DNA of 64,000 nucleotides from Rhizobium sp. BK376 (GTDB lineage Bacteria > Pseudomonadota > Alphaproteobacteria > Rhizobiales > Rhizobiaceae): contig NZ_SLZG01000025.1 of the NCBI RefSeq assembly GCF_004341625.1, positions 1 through 64,000 on the forward strand. Reading direction: 5' to 3'. Made by a program: the position numbers and the translations under genes. The notes under the pieces are model-generated. The model did no database searches. It was not told the origin of the DNA and worked only from the letters and a program-made list of their open reading frames with translations. This document shows positions 1 through 8,637 of the stretch, piece after piece (position 1 is the stretch's first letter; each line of letters starts with the position of its first letter).

Positions 1-393
1 ACCGACCAGTTCCCGAACAACGTTCCGGAAATGGCGCTGGCTTACTACCACGTTCTGGCAGGCGGCGGCTTCAAGAACGGCGGCACCAACTTCGATTCGA
101 AGCTGCGTCGCCAGTCGCTCGACCCGGCAGATCTCTTGATCGGCCACATCGGCGGCATGGATTGCTGCGCCCGCGGCCTGAAGGCTGCTGCCAAGATGAT
201 CGAAGACAAGGCCCTGTCGCAGCCGCTTGCAGACCGCTACGCCGGCTGGGATTCCGCCGAAAGCCAAAAGCTGCTGCGTGGCGAATACTCGCTCGACGAG
301 ATCGCCCACTGGGTCGAAAGCAGGGACATCAACCCGCAGCCGAAGTCCGGCAAGCAGGAACTGCTGGAAAACATCGTCAACCGCTACGTCTGA
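1..393 (+). CDS. xylA: Xylose isomerase, C-terminal part (5' end outside window)
   Basis: The open frame runs from base 1 with no start in the window, so only the last 130 residues are present. The segment reads TDQFPNNVPEMAL near its start and then NFDSKLRRQSLDPADL and GHIGGMD. These are typical of the C-terminal barrel half of class II xylose isomerase, which converts D-xylose to D-xylulose in the cytoplasm. It ends in NRYV-stop. The following nucleoside hydrolase starts 45 bp downstream on the same strand, so the two may be cotranscribed, although their functions are not obviously linked. Family assignment is firm; the regulatory context is out of view. Confidence 0.93.
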   Translation, partial: TDQFPNNVPEMALAYYHVLAGGGFKNGGTNFDSKLRRQSLDPADLLIGHIGGMDCCARGLKAAAKMIEDKALSQPLADRYAGWDSAESQKLLRGEYSLDEIAHWVESRDINPQPKSGKQELLENIVNRYV

Positions 394-438
394 TCGTAGC
401 GATCGCACCGACCCAATCCAAAGAGAATGAGGATATCC

Positions 439-1413
439 ATGAAAAAGAAAGTCTTGATCGATTCTGACACCGGACTCGACGATGCCATGGCCTTCGTCCA
501 CGGCATGCTCTCCGACGACATCGAAATCATCGGTGTCACCAGTGCGTTTGGCAACGCCGAAATGATCGACTGCGCGTATCACGCCCTTGAAATCATCGAG
601 CTGATGGGCAAGAAGATTCCGGTCGTGAAGGGAGCTACCGATCCCCTGATTTCGGGCTGCGGTCCGGCGGCCCACGTCCACGGCCAGTATGGTCGCGGGC
701 CGCTTGGCAAGCAGGATCGCGAGAGCGAAATCACGCCCGGCTACGCTGCGATTTGGATGCTTGAGCAGATCCGCAAGTATGGTGACGAGCTCACAATCGT
801 CGCAATGGGCCGTTTGACAAACATCGCGATCGCGACCCGTATCGACCCGGAACTGATGCGCATGGTCGGCCAGATCTACTGGCTGGGCGGCGCGATCACT
901 GCCTCCGGCAACACCAGTCCTGTTGCCGAGGCGAACGTCGACGGCGACGCGGAAGCTGCCAAGATCGTCTGCACGTCAAAGCTTCCTCTCACGATCCTGA
1001 CGCTAGACGTATCGATGAATGCTCGAATTTCGGACGAAGATGTCGAGAAGATGAAAAGCGTCAGGCATCCTGGCGTGCAGCATCTGGTCAAGGTCCTCCC
1101 GTACTACATCGACTATTATGAGACGATCTATGGCATCCGGGCATGCGCGGGACACGTCGGCCTGCTTCTCGCGCTCGTGATGGATCCGACCTTGATCAAA
1201 AAGGTTCATCACCTACCGGTGGATGTAGAAACGAAGGGTGAACTCACCCGCTCGATGCTCGTCGTTGACCGTCGGAAGCTTCGTGCGCTTTCGGAGCCCG
1301 ACACGTCGAAGGATGGCGGCGCCCGGATCGTTGTGGACGCCGACACCGATCGCTATCACGAGATGTTCATGAACGCACTCATGAGCGCGGACAAGACCGC
1401 ATCCGCGGTCTGA
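439..1413 (+). CDS. Inosine-uridine preferring nucleoside hydrolase family protein
   Basis: A 324-residue cytoplasmic hydrolase that would cleave the N-glycosidic bond of ribonucleosides to ribose and free base. The family's calcium-binding signature DSDTGLDDA lies at residues 8-16. I chose ATG 439 over the in-frame ATG 427 because GAGGA sits 6-8 bases upstream of 439. A second conserved block, GGAITASGNTSPVAEANVD, matches the NxxxEaNxxxD region of the family. It lies directly upstream of an ABC importer of the BMP/Nup type, which supports nucleosides as substrates, with hydrolysis after uptake. Base specificity cannot be told from sequence. Confidence 0.9.
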   Translation: MKKKVLIDSDTGLDDAMAFVHGMLSDDIEIIGVTSAFGNAEMIDCAYHALEIIELMGKKIPVVKGATDPLISGCGPAAHVHGQYGRGPLGKQDRESEITPGYAAIWMLEQIRKYGDELTIVAMGRLTNIAIATRIDPELMRMVGQIYWLGGAITASGNTSPVAEANVDGDAEAAKIVCTSKLPLTILTLDVSMNARISDEDVEKMKSVRHPGVQHLVKVLPYYIDYYETIYGIRACAGHVGLLLALVMDPTLIKKVHHLPVDVETKGELTRSMLVVDRRKLRALSEPDTSKDGGARIVVDADTDRYHEMFMNALMSADKTASAV

Positions 1414-1542
1414 TCGTCTTGACGTCATCGGAGCCGGCAACCAATCTTGGCGGTTCCGTTTCCGCATGGTCTTGTCGCGCGGTTCTATCCGCGCCGACGA
1501 CCGATAGCAGCGGACACTCGCACTATTCGAGGAGACACGGGA

Positions 1543-3072
1543 ATGCAGTGCGCTCTCCAGGCGGTTGGAATTAACAAGAAATACGGCGCCCTCGTCGTCA
1601 ACAAGGACATTAACCTCGATATCATCGCAGGCGAAGTCCATGCAGTCATGGGCGAAAACGGCGCGGGCAAGTCCACGCTGATGGGAATGCTTTTCGGCCT
1701 CATAAAGCCGACAGGTGGGACGATCAAGCTGAAGGGCAAGGACGTGTCGTTCTCGTCTCCGCTGGATGCCATCGCAGCAGGCATCGGCATGGTTCATCAG
1801 TCATTCAAGCTATTCATGTCGCTCACCGTTTGGGAGAATATCACTTTCGGTTCGGAGCCGACCAGCATGGGGCTGATCGCAAGGCGGCAGGCCCGTCAAC
1901 GGGTCCTCGAACTTGCAAGGCAACACAATTTGCCAATTGACCCAGATGCCACCGTCGGCAAGCTTCCGATTGGAATGCAGCAGCGGGTCGAGATTCTCAA
2001 AGCGCTCTACAGGAACGCTGACATTCTGATACTCGACGAGCCGACGGCGGTTCTCTCGCCCTCAGAGCGAGACGGTCTGCTCGCGACGATGCGTTCGCTC
2101 GCCGACAATGGCAAGGCCCTCGTTTTCGTCACTCACAAACTTAACGAAGTCATGACGGTGTGCGACCGGGTGACGGTCCTGCGAAAGGGCGTGGTGACCG
2201 AACGTTCGCTCGTCAGGGAAACGACCGCTGACGAGATTGTCACCGCAATGACTGGCCGCGAGGTAAGCAAGCATCTCGATCGGCCGTCGGCCAACTTGGG
2301 CGATGATGCGCTCGTGGTTGAAGGGCTGACCGTCGGCCCCAGTTCCAAGCCATTGGTGGACGGTCTTTCGCTCACGGTGCGTTCGGGAGAAATCGTCGGC
2401 ATCGCTGGCGTCGCCGGAAATGGGCAGACGGAATTGGCAAACGCGATAACCGGCATCGGAGAGATGGCGAGCGGGAGGATCCGGATCAACGGCACGGACA
2501 TCACTGCGCTGTCCGTGAAACAGCGCCGTCTGACTGGTCTGTCGTTCATTCCAGAAGACCGTCACGACGTCGGTTCGGTCTGGAACATGGGAGCGGACAT
2601 CAACGTCGGCATGGGCAGCCTCGAAAAGGCGCCGCAAAGCCGACGTGGGATCGTCGACCGTGCAGCACTACGTGAAAAGGCCAAGAGACTGATCTCCGCC
2701 TTCAGCGTCGCCATTGCGGGACCCACGACGAAGGTCGGCAATCTCTCGGGCGGAAATCTTCAAAAGCTGATCGTCGCGCGGGAATTGGACTACGGCTCTC
2801 CGGTCCTCGTCGTGGAGCAGCCGACCAGAGGCGTCGATGTCGGCGCGATCGAGTACATACACCGCGTCCTTCTGGACGAGCGGACGAACGGCAAGGCCAT
2901 CCTGCTTATCTCATCCGAGCTTCCTGAAATCTTGGCACTCAGCGATCGGATCCTTGTCATGTACGAGGGCAAGTTCGTCGCCGAGTTGGATCCCCGCAGG
3001 ACCGATGAACGCGAGATTGGTTTCTACATGGCTGGCGCCAAGGAAAAAGGGAGAAGCGAAAATGCTCGCTAG
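1543..3072 (+). CDS. Nucleoside-type ABC transporter ATP-binding protein (duplicated ATPase)
   Basis: A 509-residue tandem ATPase of the simple-sugar/nucleoside (RbsA, NupO/YufO) class. The first half has Walker A GENGAGKST near residues 36-44, a variant signature LPIGMQQR, and Walker B ILILDEPTA. The second half has a degenerate Walker A (GVAGNGQTEL), signature LSGGNLQK and a Walker B variant VLVVEQPTRGVDVG in which Asp-Glu is replaced. This asymmetry is usual in the class. ATG 1543 is preceded by GAGGAGA; an upstream extension to 1447 has no such site. The 3' end overlaps the next permease gene by 11 bases, indicating translational coupling. Confidence 0.92.
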   Translation: MQCALQAVGINKKYGALVVNKDINLDIIAGEVHAVMGENGAGKSTLMGMLFGLIKPTGGTIKLKGKDVSFSSPLDAIAAGIGMVHQSFKLFMSLTVWENITFGSEPTSMGLIARRQARQRVLELARQHNLPIDPDATVGKLPIGMQQRVEILKALYRNADILILDEPTAVLSPSERDGLLATMRSLADNGKALVFVTHKLNEVMTVCDRVTVLRKGVVTERSLVRETTADEIVTAMTGREVSKHLDRPSANLGDDALVVEGLTVGPSSKPLVDGLSLTVRSGEIVGIAGVAGNGQTELANAITGIGEMASGRIRINGTDITALSVKQRRLTGLSFIPEDRHDVGSVWNMGADINVGMGSLEKAPQSRRGIVDRAALREKAKRLISAFSVAIAGPTTKVGNLSGGNLQKLIVARELDYGSPVLVVEQPTRGVDVGAIEYIHRVLLDERTNGKAILLISSELPEILALSDRILVMYEGKFVAELDPRRTDEREIGFYMAGAKEKGRSENAR

Positions 3073-4078
3073 TGTTTTCGGAAACCGTTGGATGGCCGCG
3101 CTCGCAGCGCTGGTATTTGGAACGGTACTTGCTCTGGCCATCCTTGCTGGATCGGGCACGAACCCGTTCGTCGCGATGGCGTCCTTAATCCACGGCAGCC
3201 TGGCGCCGGAGAGCCTCAGCGACACCATCAACTGGGCCGTGCCCCTCGTCGGAATGACCTTGGCGGCTGCCATTCCACTTCGTGCGGGCATCATCAATCT
3301 TGGAGGCGACGGGCAGCTCGTCGCCGGTGGCCTGGTCGCAGCACTCGTCGCGATCTACGGTCCTCAGATGGGCGCTCTTACGACGGCGCTCGCAGTCCTC
3401 GCCGCTATCGTTGCCGGAGGGCTAGTGGCGCTGGTCGCGGCATTGGGGGAGACAAAGTTTCGGATTCCGCTGCTGATCTCAAGTCTTCTCCTTAGCTATC
3501 CCATTGTCGGCGTCGCCTCTTACCTAGTGACCACACCGCTGGCCGATGTCGGGTCTGGTCTGGCTCAGACCGTCCAGGTGCCTGAAGCAGTTCGTCTCGG
3601 CCTCCTCGGCGGATCGGTCAACGCGGGAGCGATCCTCATCTTGTTGATCTGTGTCGCCGTCGTCGTCATCGACCGCTTCACCGTCTTCGGAATGCATGTT
3701 CAGGTGCAGGGCAGGAACAGCAAGTTTGCTCTCTATTCGGGCGTGAACACAGAAGCGCAGACCCTTCAGCTCATGGCGGCCGGCGGAGCGATCGCAGGTC
3801 TGGTCGGTGGCGTACTTGTACTGGGAAGTTTCTACCGTTTCATCGACGGCGCGCTTCTGACGCCTGGCTATACCTACTCAGGACTGATGGCTGCACTGGT
3901 CGGTAACGGGCATCCGCTTCTTTCAATCGTTACGGCGCTATTCTTTTCCGCTCTGCAGACCGGCGGTTTCGCCATGCAGCGCGCTACCGGCGTCCCGAGA
4001 GTGTTCACGACGATGATGCAGGCCGCAGTCGTGCTCGTCCTCACCCTGAAACCCGGAAAGCACGAATCCCATGACTGA
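3062..4078 (+). CDS. Nucleoside-type ABC transporter permease (first)
   Basis: A 338-residue inner-membrane protein of the BPD_transp_2 family. The N-terminal hydrophobic segment WMAALAALVFGTVLALAILA begins near residue 9. The mid-region LRAGIINLGGDGQLVAGG matches the conserved 'GxxNLGxEGQ' loop of NupP/YufP permeases. The true start is ATG 3062 within the end of the ATPase gene, because reading further upstream only shadows that gene. The 3' end overlaps the second permease by 8 bases. Together with the ATPase and second permease it would form the membrane part of a nucleoside importer. Confidence 0.9.
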   Translation: MLASVFGNRWMAALAALVFGTVLALAILAGSGTNPFVAMASLIHGSLAPESLSDTINWAVPLVGMTLAAAIPLRAGIINLGGDGQLVAGGLVAALVAIYGPQMGALTTALAVLAAIVAGGLVALVAALGETKFRIPLLISSLLLSYPIVGVASYLVTTPLADVGSGLAQTVQVPEAVRLGLLGGSVNAGAILILLICVAVVVIDRFTVFGMHVQVQGRNSKFALYSGVNTEAQTLQLMAAGGAIAGLVGGVLVLGSFYRFIDGALLTPGYTYSGLMAALVGNGHPLLSIVTALFFSALQTGGFAMQRATGVPRVFTTMMQAAVVLVLTLKPGKHESHD

Positions 4079-4973
4079 CATCATCTCACCATTTCTTGTG
4101 TTCTCCGCAATTCAGGCCGCGACGCCGTTGCTTCTCGCGGCTCTTGCCGGACTCCTTTGCTCCCGTGCAGGCGTCTTCAATATGGCGCTGGAAGGGCAGA
4201 TGCTCGTCGGCGCCTTCGCCGCGGTCTTCGGATCCTATGTGACCGGAAGCCAGCTGGGCGGCGTCGCTCTTGCGATGGTCGCTACGATGGCCTTCTCCAT
4301 CATCCTGGGCGGCGGAGCCACCTATCTGCGAGGCAACCCAGTCGTCATCTGCGTGGGAATGAATCTGCTGGCGTCGGGGCTGACCGCCTTTCTACTGCGC
4401 AGCATATTCGGTGTAAGTGGGACATTCACCTCGCCTCGGATCGCGCCGCTTTCCAAAATCAGGCTGCCCTTCCTCGAGGCTCTAGGATCATACGGCCGGG
4501 CCTTCAGCAACCAGACTTCGCTGACCTACCTGGCGTGGGTGCTGCTCATCGTCTGCACCGTGGTTCTGTTCAAAACCGCCGCAGGGCTTCGCATCAGAGG
4601 TGTCGGCCAGAATACTGCCGCTGCAACGACCCTTGGAATAAATGTAATGAGATTTCAGCTCCTCGTGGTCGTCCTAACTGGAGCACTTGTGGGCCTGGCG
4701 GGAGCGCAGCTCTCTTTGGGCGCGGTCACCTTGTTCTCCGAAGACATGACGGCAGGGCGAGGATGGATTGCTCTTGTGGCGATCATGCTGGCGCGTGACA
4801 ATCCCCTAGGGGCCGCGGCCGCGGCGCTCCTTTTCGGTCTCACCGACGCACTGGGACTGCGGCTGAGCTCGTTCGGGGTGCCCTACCAGTTGACAAACAC
4901 GATTCCTTACGTGGTCACGCTGGTCGCTCTAGTCCTGCTCTCCCGCGACAGAAGAACGCATGCCACCACCTGA
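4071..4973 (+). CDS. Nucleoside-type ABC transporter permease (second)
   Basis: A 300-residue hydrophobic protein resembling NupQ/YufQ. The conserved SRAGVFNMALEGQML loop lies near residues 29-43 and is followed by about seven further membrane segments. It ends in LLSRDRRTHATT. It is the last gene of the operon: the next gene is 265 bp away with its own ribosome site. A BMP-type binding lipoprotein, normally required for this class of importer, is not encoded between 394 and 5238 and would have to be upstream of xylA or elsewhere in the genome. Confidence 0.9.
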   Translation: MTDIISPFLVFSAIQAATPLLLAALAGLLCSRAGVFNMALEGQMLVGAFAAVFGSYVTGSQLGGVALAMVATMAFSIILGGGATYLRGNPVVICVGMNLLASGLTAFLLRSIFGVSGTFTSPRIAPLSKIRLPFLEALGSYGRAFSNQTSLTYLAWVLLIVCTVVLFKTAAGLRIRGVGQNTAAATTLGINVMRFQLLVVVLTGALVGLAGAQLSLGAVTLFSEDMTAGRGWIALVAIMLARDNPLGAAAAALLFGLTDALGLRLSSFGVPYQLTNTIPYVVTLVALVLLSRDRRTHATT

Positions 4974-5238
4974 ACATCTACCGATTGCTCTTGCAGTCAA
5001 GACGGGGCGATGGAGATGACATTGCAGCATATGCATAGTCCAATCACTACATTACGCGGTCGAGTACAGTCCGATTAAGAGCGACTCGGAGTGCGCCAGT
5101 CGGCAGTTCACGACGCGAGAGTTTAGTCGATACGAAGGCAAGACAAGCCACCCAATCATCGTCGTTATGAATTCGGTTAAATTGAACGGGTTTGGGCATC
5201 ACTAATAGTTTGACCACGAAACAGAACTGGAGGTTCAA

Positions 5239-6264
5239 ATGTACATTCCTGCGCCAGATCGCTATCAAGGAACCGAGTATAGAAGGTGCGGAACTTCCGG
5301 GCTAAAGCTCTCTCCTATTTCCCTTGGCCTTTGGCAAAATTTCGGCGGAACGGACGTTTTCGAGACAGGAAGAGCAGTCATTCGTCGAGCATTTGATCGT
5401 GGTGTCACCCACTTTGACCTGGCGAACAATTATGGTCCTCCCTATGGTTCGGCAGAGGAGAACTTCGGCAAAATCCTCAACCTGGATCTTCGCTCACATC
5501 GTGACGAACTGCTCATTTCGACAAAGGCCGGCTATGATATGTGGGGCGGACCTTACGGATCTGGCGGATCGCGGAAGCACTTGATTGCCTCGCTGGAACA
5601 AAGTCTCGATCGCATGGGCATTGAATACGTAGACATATTTTACTCACACCGGCCGTCAGAAGATGTCCCACTGGAGGAAACAGTGGCAGCTCTCGCTCAG
5701 ATCGTCAGACAGGGAAAAGCACTCTATGTCGGCATATCTTCCTATAGCCCCGAGCGCACTCGCGCAGCGTTTGAAAGCCTGAAAAGCGAAGGCATCACAC
5801 TGCTCATCCACCAGCCATCTTACTCAATGCTCAACAGATGGATCGAGGACAAGTTATTGGCAGTACTTGACGGCCTTGGCGTCGGCTGCATCGCGTTCTC
5901 TCCCTTAGCTCAAGGGCTTCTGACTTCAAAGTATCTGGATGGTATACCGGCAAACGCTCGCGTTACGCGTTCTACATCTTTTGGTGAAAATCTCCTGAGC
6001 GGAGACGTAATCGAAAAGGTACGTGGCCTAAACGAGATCGCAAAAAAACGCGGTCAAACACTTGCTCAGATGGCTATCGGCTGGACATTGCGGTCTTCGT
6101 TGGTGACGTCTGCATTGATCGGCGCAAGGAATGTTGAACAACTCGATGACTCGCTTGATGCATTGAAGAATGTTGCTTTTTCCGCCGAAGAACTTACTGC
6201 GATAGATCGGCTCGCCACAGAGGGCGGGGTTGATCTTTGGCGAAGCCAGTCACGCATCATCTAG
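5239..6264 (+). CDS. Aldo/keto reductase, YghZ-like
   Basis: A 341-residue NADPH-dependent oxidoreductase of the aldo/keto reductase fold. The N-terminal MYIPAPDRYQGTEYRRCGTSG and the tetrad positions are visible: Asp and Tyr in FDLANNYG, Lys in STKAGY, His in FYSHRPS. The family's closest described members (YghZ/GpR, AKR14) reduce L-glyceraldehyde 3-phosphate and methylglyoxal-type aldehydes, so detoxification is plausible; the substrate is not certain. The start ATG 5239 follows ACTGGAGG. It stands alone, and a decayed LysR gene on the opposite strand faces its 3' end. Confidence 0.88.
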   Translation: MYIPAPDRYQGTEYRRCGTSGLKLSPISLGLWQNFGGTDVFETGRAVIRRAFDRGVTHFDLANNYGPPYGSAEENFGKILNLDLRSHRDELLISTKAGYDMWGGPYGSGGSRKHLIASLEQSLDRMGIEYVDIFYSHRPSEDVPLEETVAALAQIVRQGKALYVGISSYSPERTRAAFESLKSEGITLLIHQPSYSMLNRWIEDKLLAVLDGLGVGCIAFSPLAQGLLTSKYLDGIPANARVTRSTSFGENLLSGDVIEKVRGLNEIAKKRGQTLAQMAIGWTLRSSLVTSALIGARNVEQLDDSLDALKNVAFSAEELTAIDRLATEGGVDLWRSQSRII

Positions 6265-6771
6265 TTCCAGATGCTTTTCGTCCTCGTCGCTGCTCTCGCC
6301 AGCGATCCGCCGGAAGCAATCAAGCAAGGCAGTGCGTGAGCGCGGGATGATCGTGACGCGAATTGCAATAGTACATCGTCCGGCAATATAACGCATAATG
6401 CGCCGCTAGAGATTTCGTCTTTGATGCGAGCTTTGGGAAAAATAGGTAAGTCCCAAGGCAGCCTTGACGGCACTTATCGTCATCGGGGTATCATTGATCG
6501 AAATCAGGCCGGAGTCTTAGCTTTCATCTTCCGGCGCGCTGCCCCGAGTTCCTATCGATAACTGGGGCGTCGCCCAGTCTAATCTGAATCCGAAATGATC
6601 AGCTAATTCTGATCGGTCGGTCGGCTTGCCATCCTTCGCCAGGTAGCGCGGTGAAGCCGCAATGACCCATGTTGGCACCCCCGCAAGAGGAACAGCTAGC
6701 TGGCAATTCCAGTGACCATTTTCAGATCTGGAGATAGCCTCAATGAAGGTTCGTATATCAGATATTGCTCG
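6262..6771 (-). pseudogene. LysR-type regulator remnant (C-terminal half, frameshifted)
   Basis: Reading the minus strand from about 6771, one frame gives a LysR effector-domain segment with VPTWVIAASPRYLAKDGKP, stopping at 6517. A second stretch in the same region reads GLISINDTPMTISAVKAALG, and a third frame continues as KARIKDEISSGALCVILPD to a stop at 6262. Placed in order these match the second half of a LysR effector domain, but no single frame carries them and there is no HTH. The upstream end abuts the truncated binding-protein gene at 6774. I infer loss by deletion followed by decay. Confidence 0.6.
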
Positions 6772-6773
6772 TA

Positions 6774-6938
6774 TTATTCGAAGTAAGACGCCATGAGCGC
6801 GGGGTCGAGCGTCACCGGGTCGGAAACGACGCCGACATTCAGCGTTCCGCCCCTCGCAGGATCATGGGCTTGCGTTCCGGCCGCAGCGAGCAAGAAGGAA
6901 GCTGCTGCGGCAACCACTTCGAGTAATCTTCTGATCAC
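6774..6938 (-). pseudogene. 5' stub of a family 5 (oligopeptide-type) ABC substrate-binding protein
   Basis: A GTG at 6938, preceded by AAAGGGGA, opens a 54-codon frame. It begins VIRRLLEVVAAAASFLLAAAG (signal peptide) and continues as ARGGTLNVGVVSDPVTLDPA. That is the characteristic start of mature SBP_bac_5 proteins (about 500 residues). It then stops at TAA 6774 and runs straight into LysR remnant sequence. So only the export signal and first strand remain. Its position after the M24 gene fits the common pairing of a metallopeptidase-like gene with a peptide ABC transporter; the rest of that transporter is missing. Confidence 0.72.
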
Positions 6939-7009
6939 TTGAGTTCCCCTTTGTTAGACATTTGATGGGGGCGCCCGATGTACTCGAGCGTCCCTGATAA
7001 CCGCGAAGC

Positions 7010-8386
7010 TTATGTTCTGACGAACGCGAGGTTGCGCGCGAGTATGAACGGCGTCAGATATCCGCAAAGATTACTCATCGGCATCACCTCCTCTCTCAAG
7101 CTGATGCCTAGATACTCGACCATGAACTCTCTTCGAGCCCTCATCCTGTCCCAGCAATCGGGATATTTTTCCCGAATCTCAGCCCGCCCGCGTTCATCCA
7201 AAAGCACAATGCCGTCCTCCGCGTTCGCCGTTTGATAGGCTGATCCTGTCGCGGGAATAATGTCCATTTGAAGCGCCGAATGACTGTGAAGAGTCTCCAC
7301 GCTGTTCGGATACACTGGCGAATTTATCCACTCCTCAAGGTGAAGTAGATGTCCCGGATTCAGGAGGACGTTGAAGAAGGGATCGCCGAGGCGTTCACGC
7401 ACCAGCGCATCAAGGCGGCCACCCTCGACGCCGATTCCGACAGTCGAATACCAATCACACACTGTCTCGAAATAGGGAGCTGCAAGACGCTGTACGTAAT
7501 CTCGAATGTTGTCATCCAGGTCGTCTGGACCTTCCGCAACGAAGCCGGCACGCGCTGTGAGTGCACCAACATATGAGAATGCAATCAGAAACGGGTCGCC
7601 ACGTTGGATCGTTTTGCTGGAAGGGCTTCTCAATCCGTCCGCCACGGACTCGCCCGATGTCAGCAGTGTATGTGCGCTGAGAGGCAAGCCGATCGGTGCG
7701 AGTAATTGGCTCGCCTCAAGCTCGGTGATGCCGGGCTTGACGTTCCGCAGAAGGCGACGGACAGCCTCGGAGCCATGGGTTGCCGCGAACTCAAATTGAG
7801 CAATCTCGTCGACCTCAATATGAGTTCGAAGGCCAGTACTCGAATCCATGAGGACATCGGCCGCATTACCGACAGGGCCAAAACCACGGAGAGCATCGGC
7901 AATATAGGAAGGTATGTCTAGACAAGTCGAAGGCTTGGGATGCTCCTTCTGCGTAAAATATTTCCAACCGACCGCAGCAATTCTTGAGCCGGTCTCCAAC
8001 CCAGCTTCTGCCAAATAGTCCGGAAGGAACTTGGTGTCCGTCCGATCCTGACCGAGCAGACCGAAGGGCTTATAAACGACTACCTCAGCTTCGATTGCGG
8101 ACTTACGGGCCACACCCTGGTTCTCTATGCCCGTCAAGAGCACCGGCTTTTTTCCCTTCGCAACGATAAGCAGCGCTTCCTCGAAGCGTGGGTCAAAGCC
8201 AGTGAGATAGGCGATATTGGCGCAATGCTCTCTGTCGCCGTAAACGGCCACCGCATCGAAACCGCGAGCCCAGACTGCAGTCAAAAATCGATGAAAGCGG
8301 TCTTCGTAAACGGTCTTTGCAATCTCCGGTCTTATCGTGGGTGTTCCGAAATCTGGCAATTCGAGATGTCTCAGTTCGACGGGCAT
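7010..8386 (-). CDS. M24 (pita-bread fold) hydrolase, creatinase/Xaa-Pro peptidase-like
   Basis: A 458-residue protein with a creatinase N-terminal domain (roughly residues 25-170) and a C-terminal pita-bread domain. ATG 8386 is favoured over 8446 because GGAGGGG lies 4 bases upstream. The histidine motif GHLLHLEEW and a late glutamate in TANAEDGIVLLDE are present. However, the segment that normally supplies two metal-binding aspartates reads GDPFLIAFSYVGALTARAG and lacks them. It may therefore be metal-independent like creatinase, or no longer catalytic. The gene lies 252 bp downstream of an M20 amidohydrolase on the same strand and 71 bp upstream of the truncated binding-protein stub. Confidence 0.8.
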   Translation of the reverse strand: MPVELRHLELPDFGTPTIRPEIAKTVYEDRFHRFLTAVWARGFDAVAVYGDREHCANIAYLTGFDPRFEEALLIVAKGKKPVLLTGIENQGVARKSAIEAEVVVYKPFGLLGQDRTDTKFLPDYLAEAGLETGSRIAAVGWKYFTQKEHPKPSTCLDIPSYIADALRGFGPVGNAADVLMDSSTGLRTHIEVDEIAQFEFAATHGSEAVRRLLRNVKPGITELEASQLLAPIGLPLSAHTLLTSGESVADGLRSPSSKTIQRGDPFLIAFSYVGALTARAGFVAEGPDDLDDNIRDYVQRLAAPYFETVCDWYSTVGIGVEGGRLDALVRERLGDPFFNVLLNPGHLLHLEEWINSPVYPNSVETLHSHSALQMDIIPATGSAYQTANAEDGIVLLDERGRAEIREKYPDCWDRMRARREFMVEYLGISLREEVMPMSNLCGYLTPFILARNLAFVRT

Positions 8387-8487
8387 TTGCCCCTCCATTT
8401 TTTTGATATGGTGCAGCCGCCCTTCTCGCGAAAACCGGAGCGGCACGTTGGATACGTCGTCAAATAAGTTGATCGACCGCTGACTTG

Positions 8488-8515
8488 ACCCGGCGCAATC
8501 TTAAGAGCGCCGGGT
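8488..8515. terminator. Strong hairpin between the M20 and M24 genes
   Basis: Arms ACCCGGCGC (8488-8496) and GCGCCGGGT (8507-8515) pair perfectly over 9 bp with a 10-base loop. On the plus strand a run of five T lies a few bases further on (8521-8525), the layout of an intrinsic terminator. Both flanking genes are on the minus strand, where no T-run follows the stem. It may attenuate minus-strand transcription into the M24 gene or stop antisense transcription. Confidence 0.5.
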
Positions 8516-8637
8516 TGGCGTTTTTCGAAGCGCAGCCGTAGCTACGTACAAACGGCATTCGCGCCGTCTTTCGGCAGCAATGTCCAACCTCGTCCGGCGG
8601 GAACCGGAAGAGCGAAAAATCAATTGACGTATGGCTT

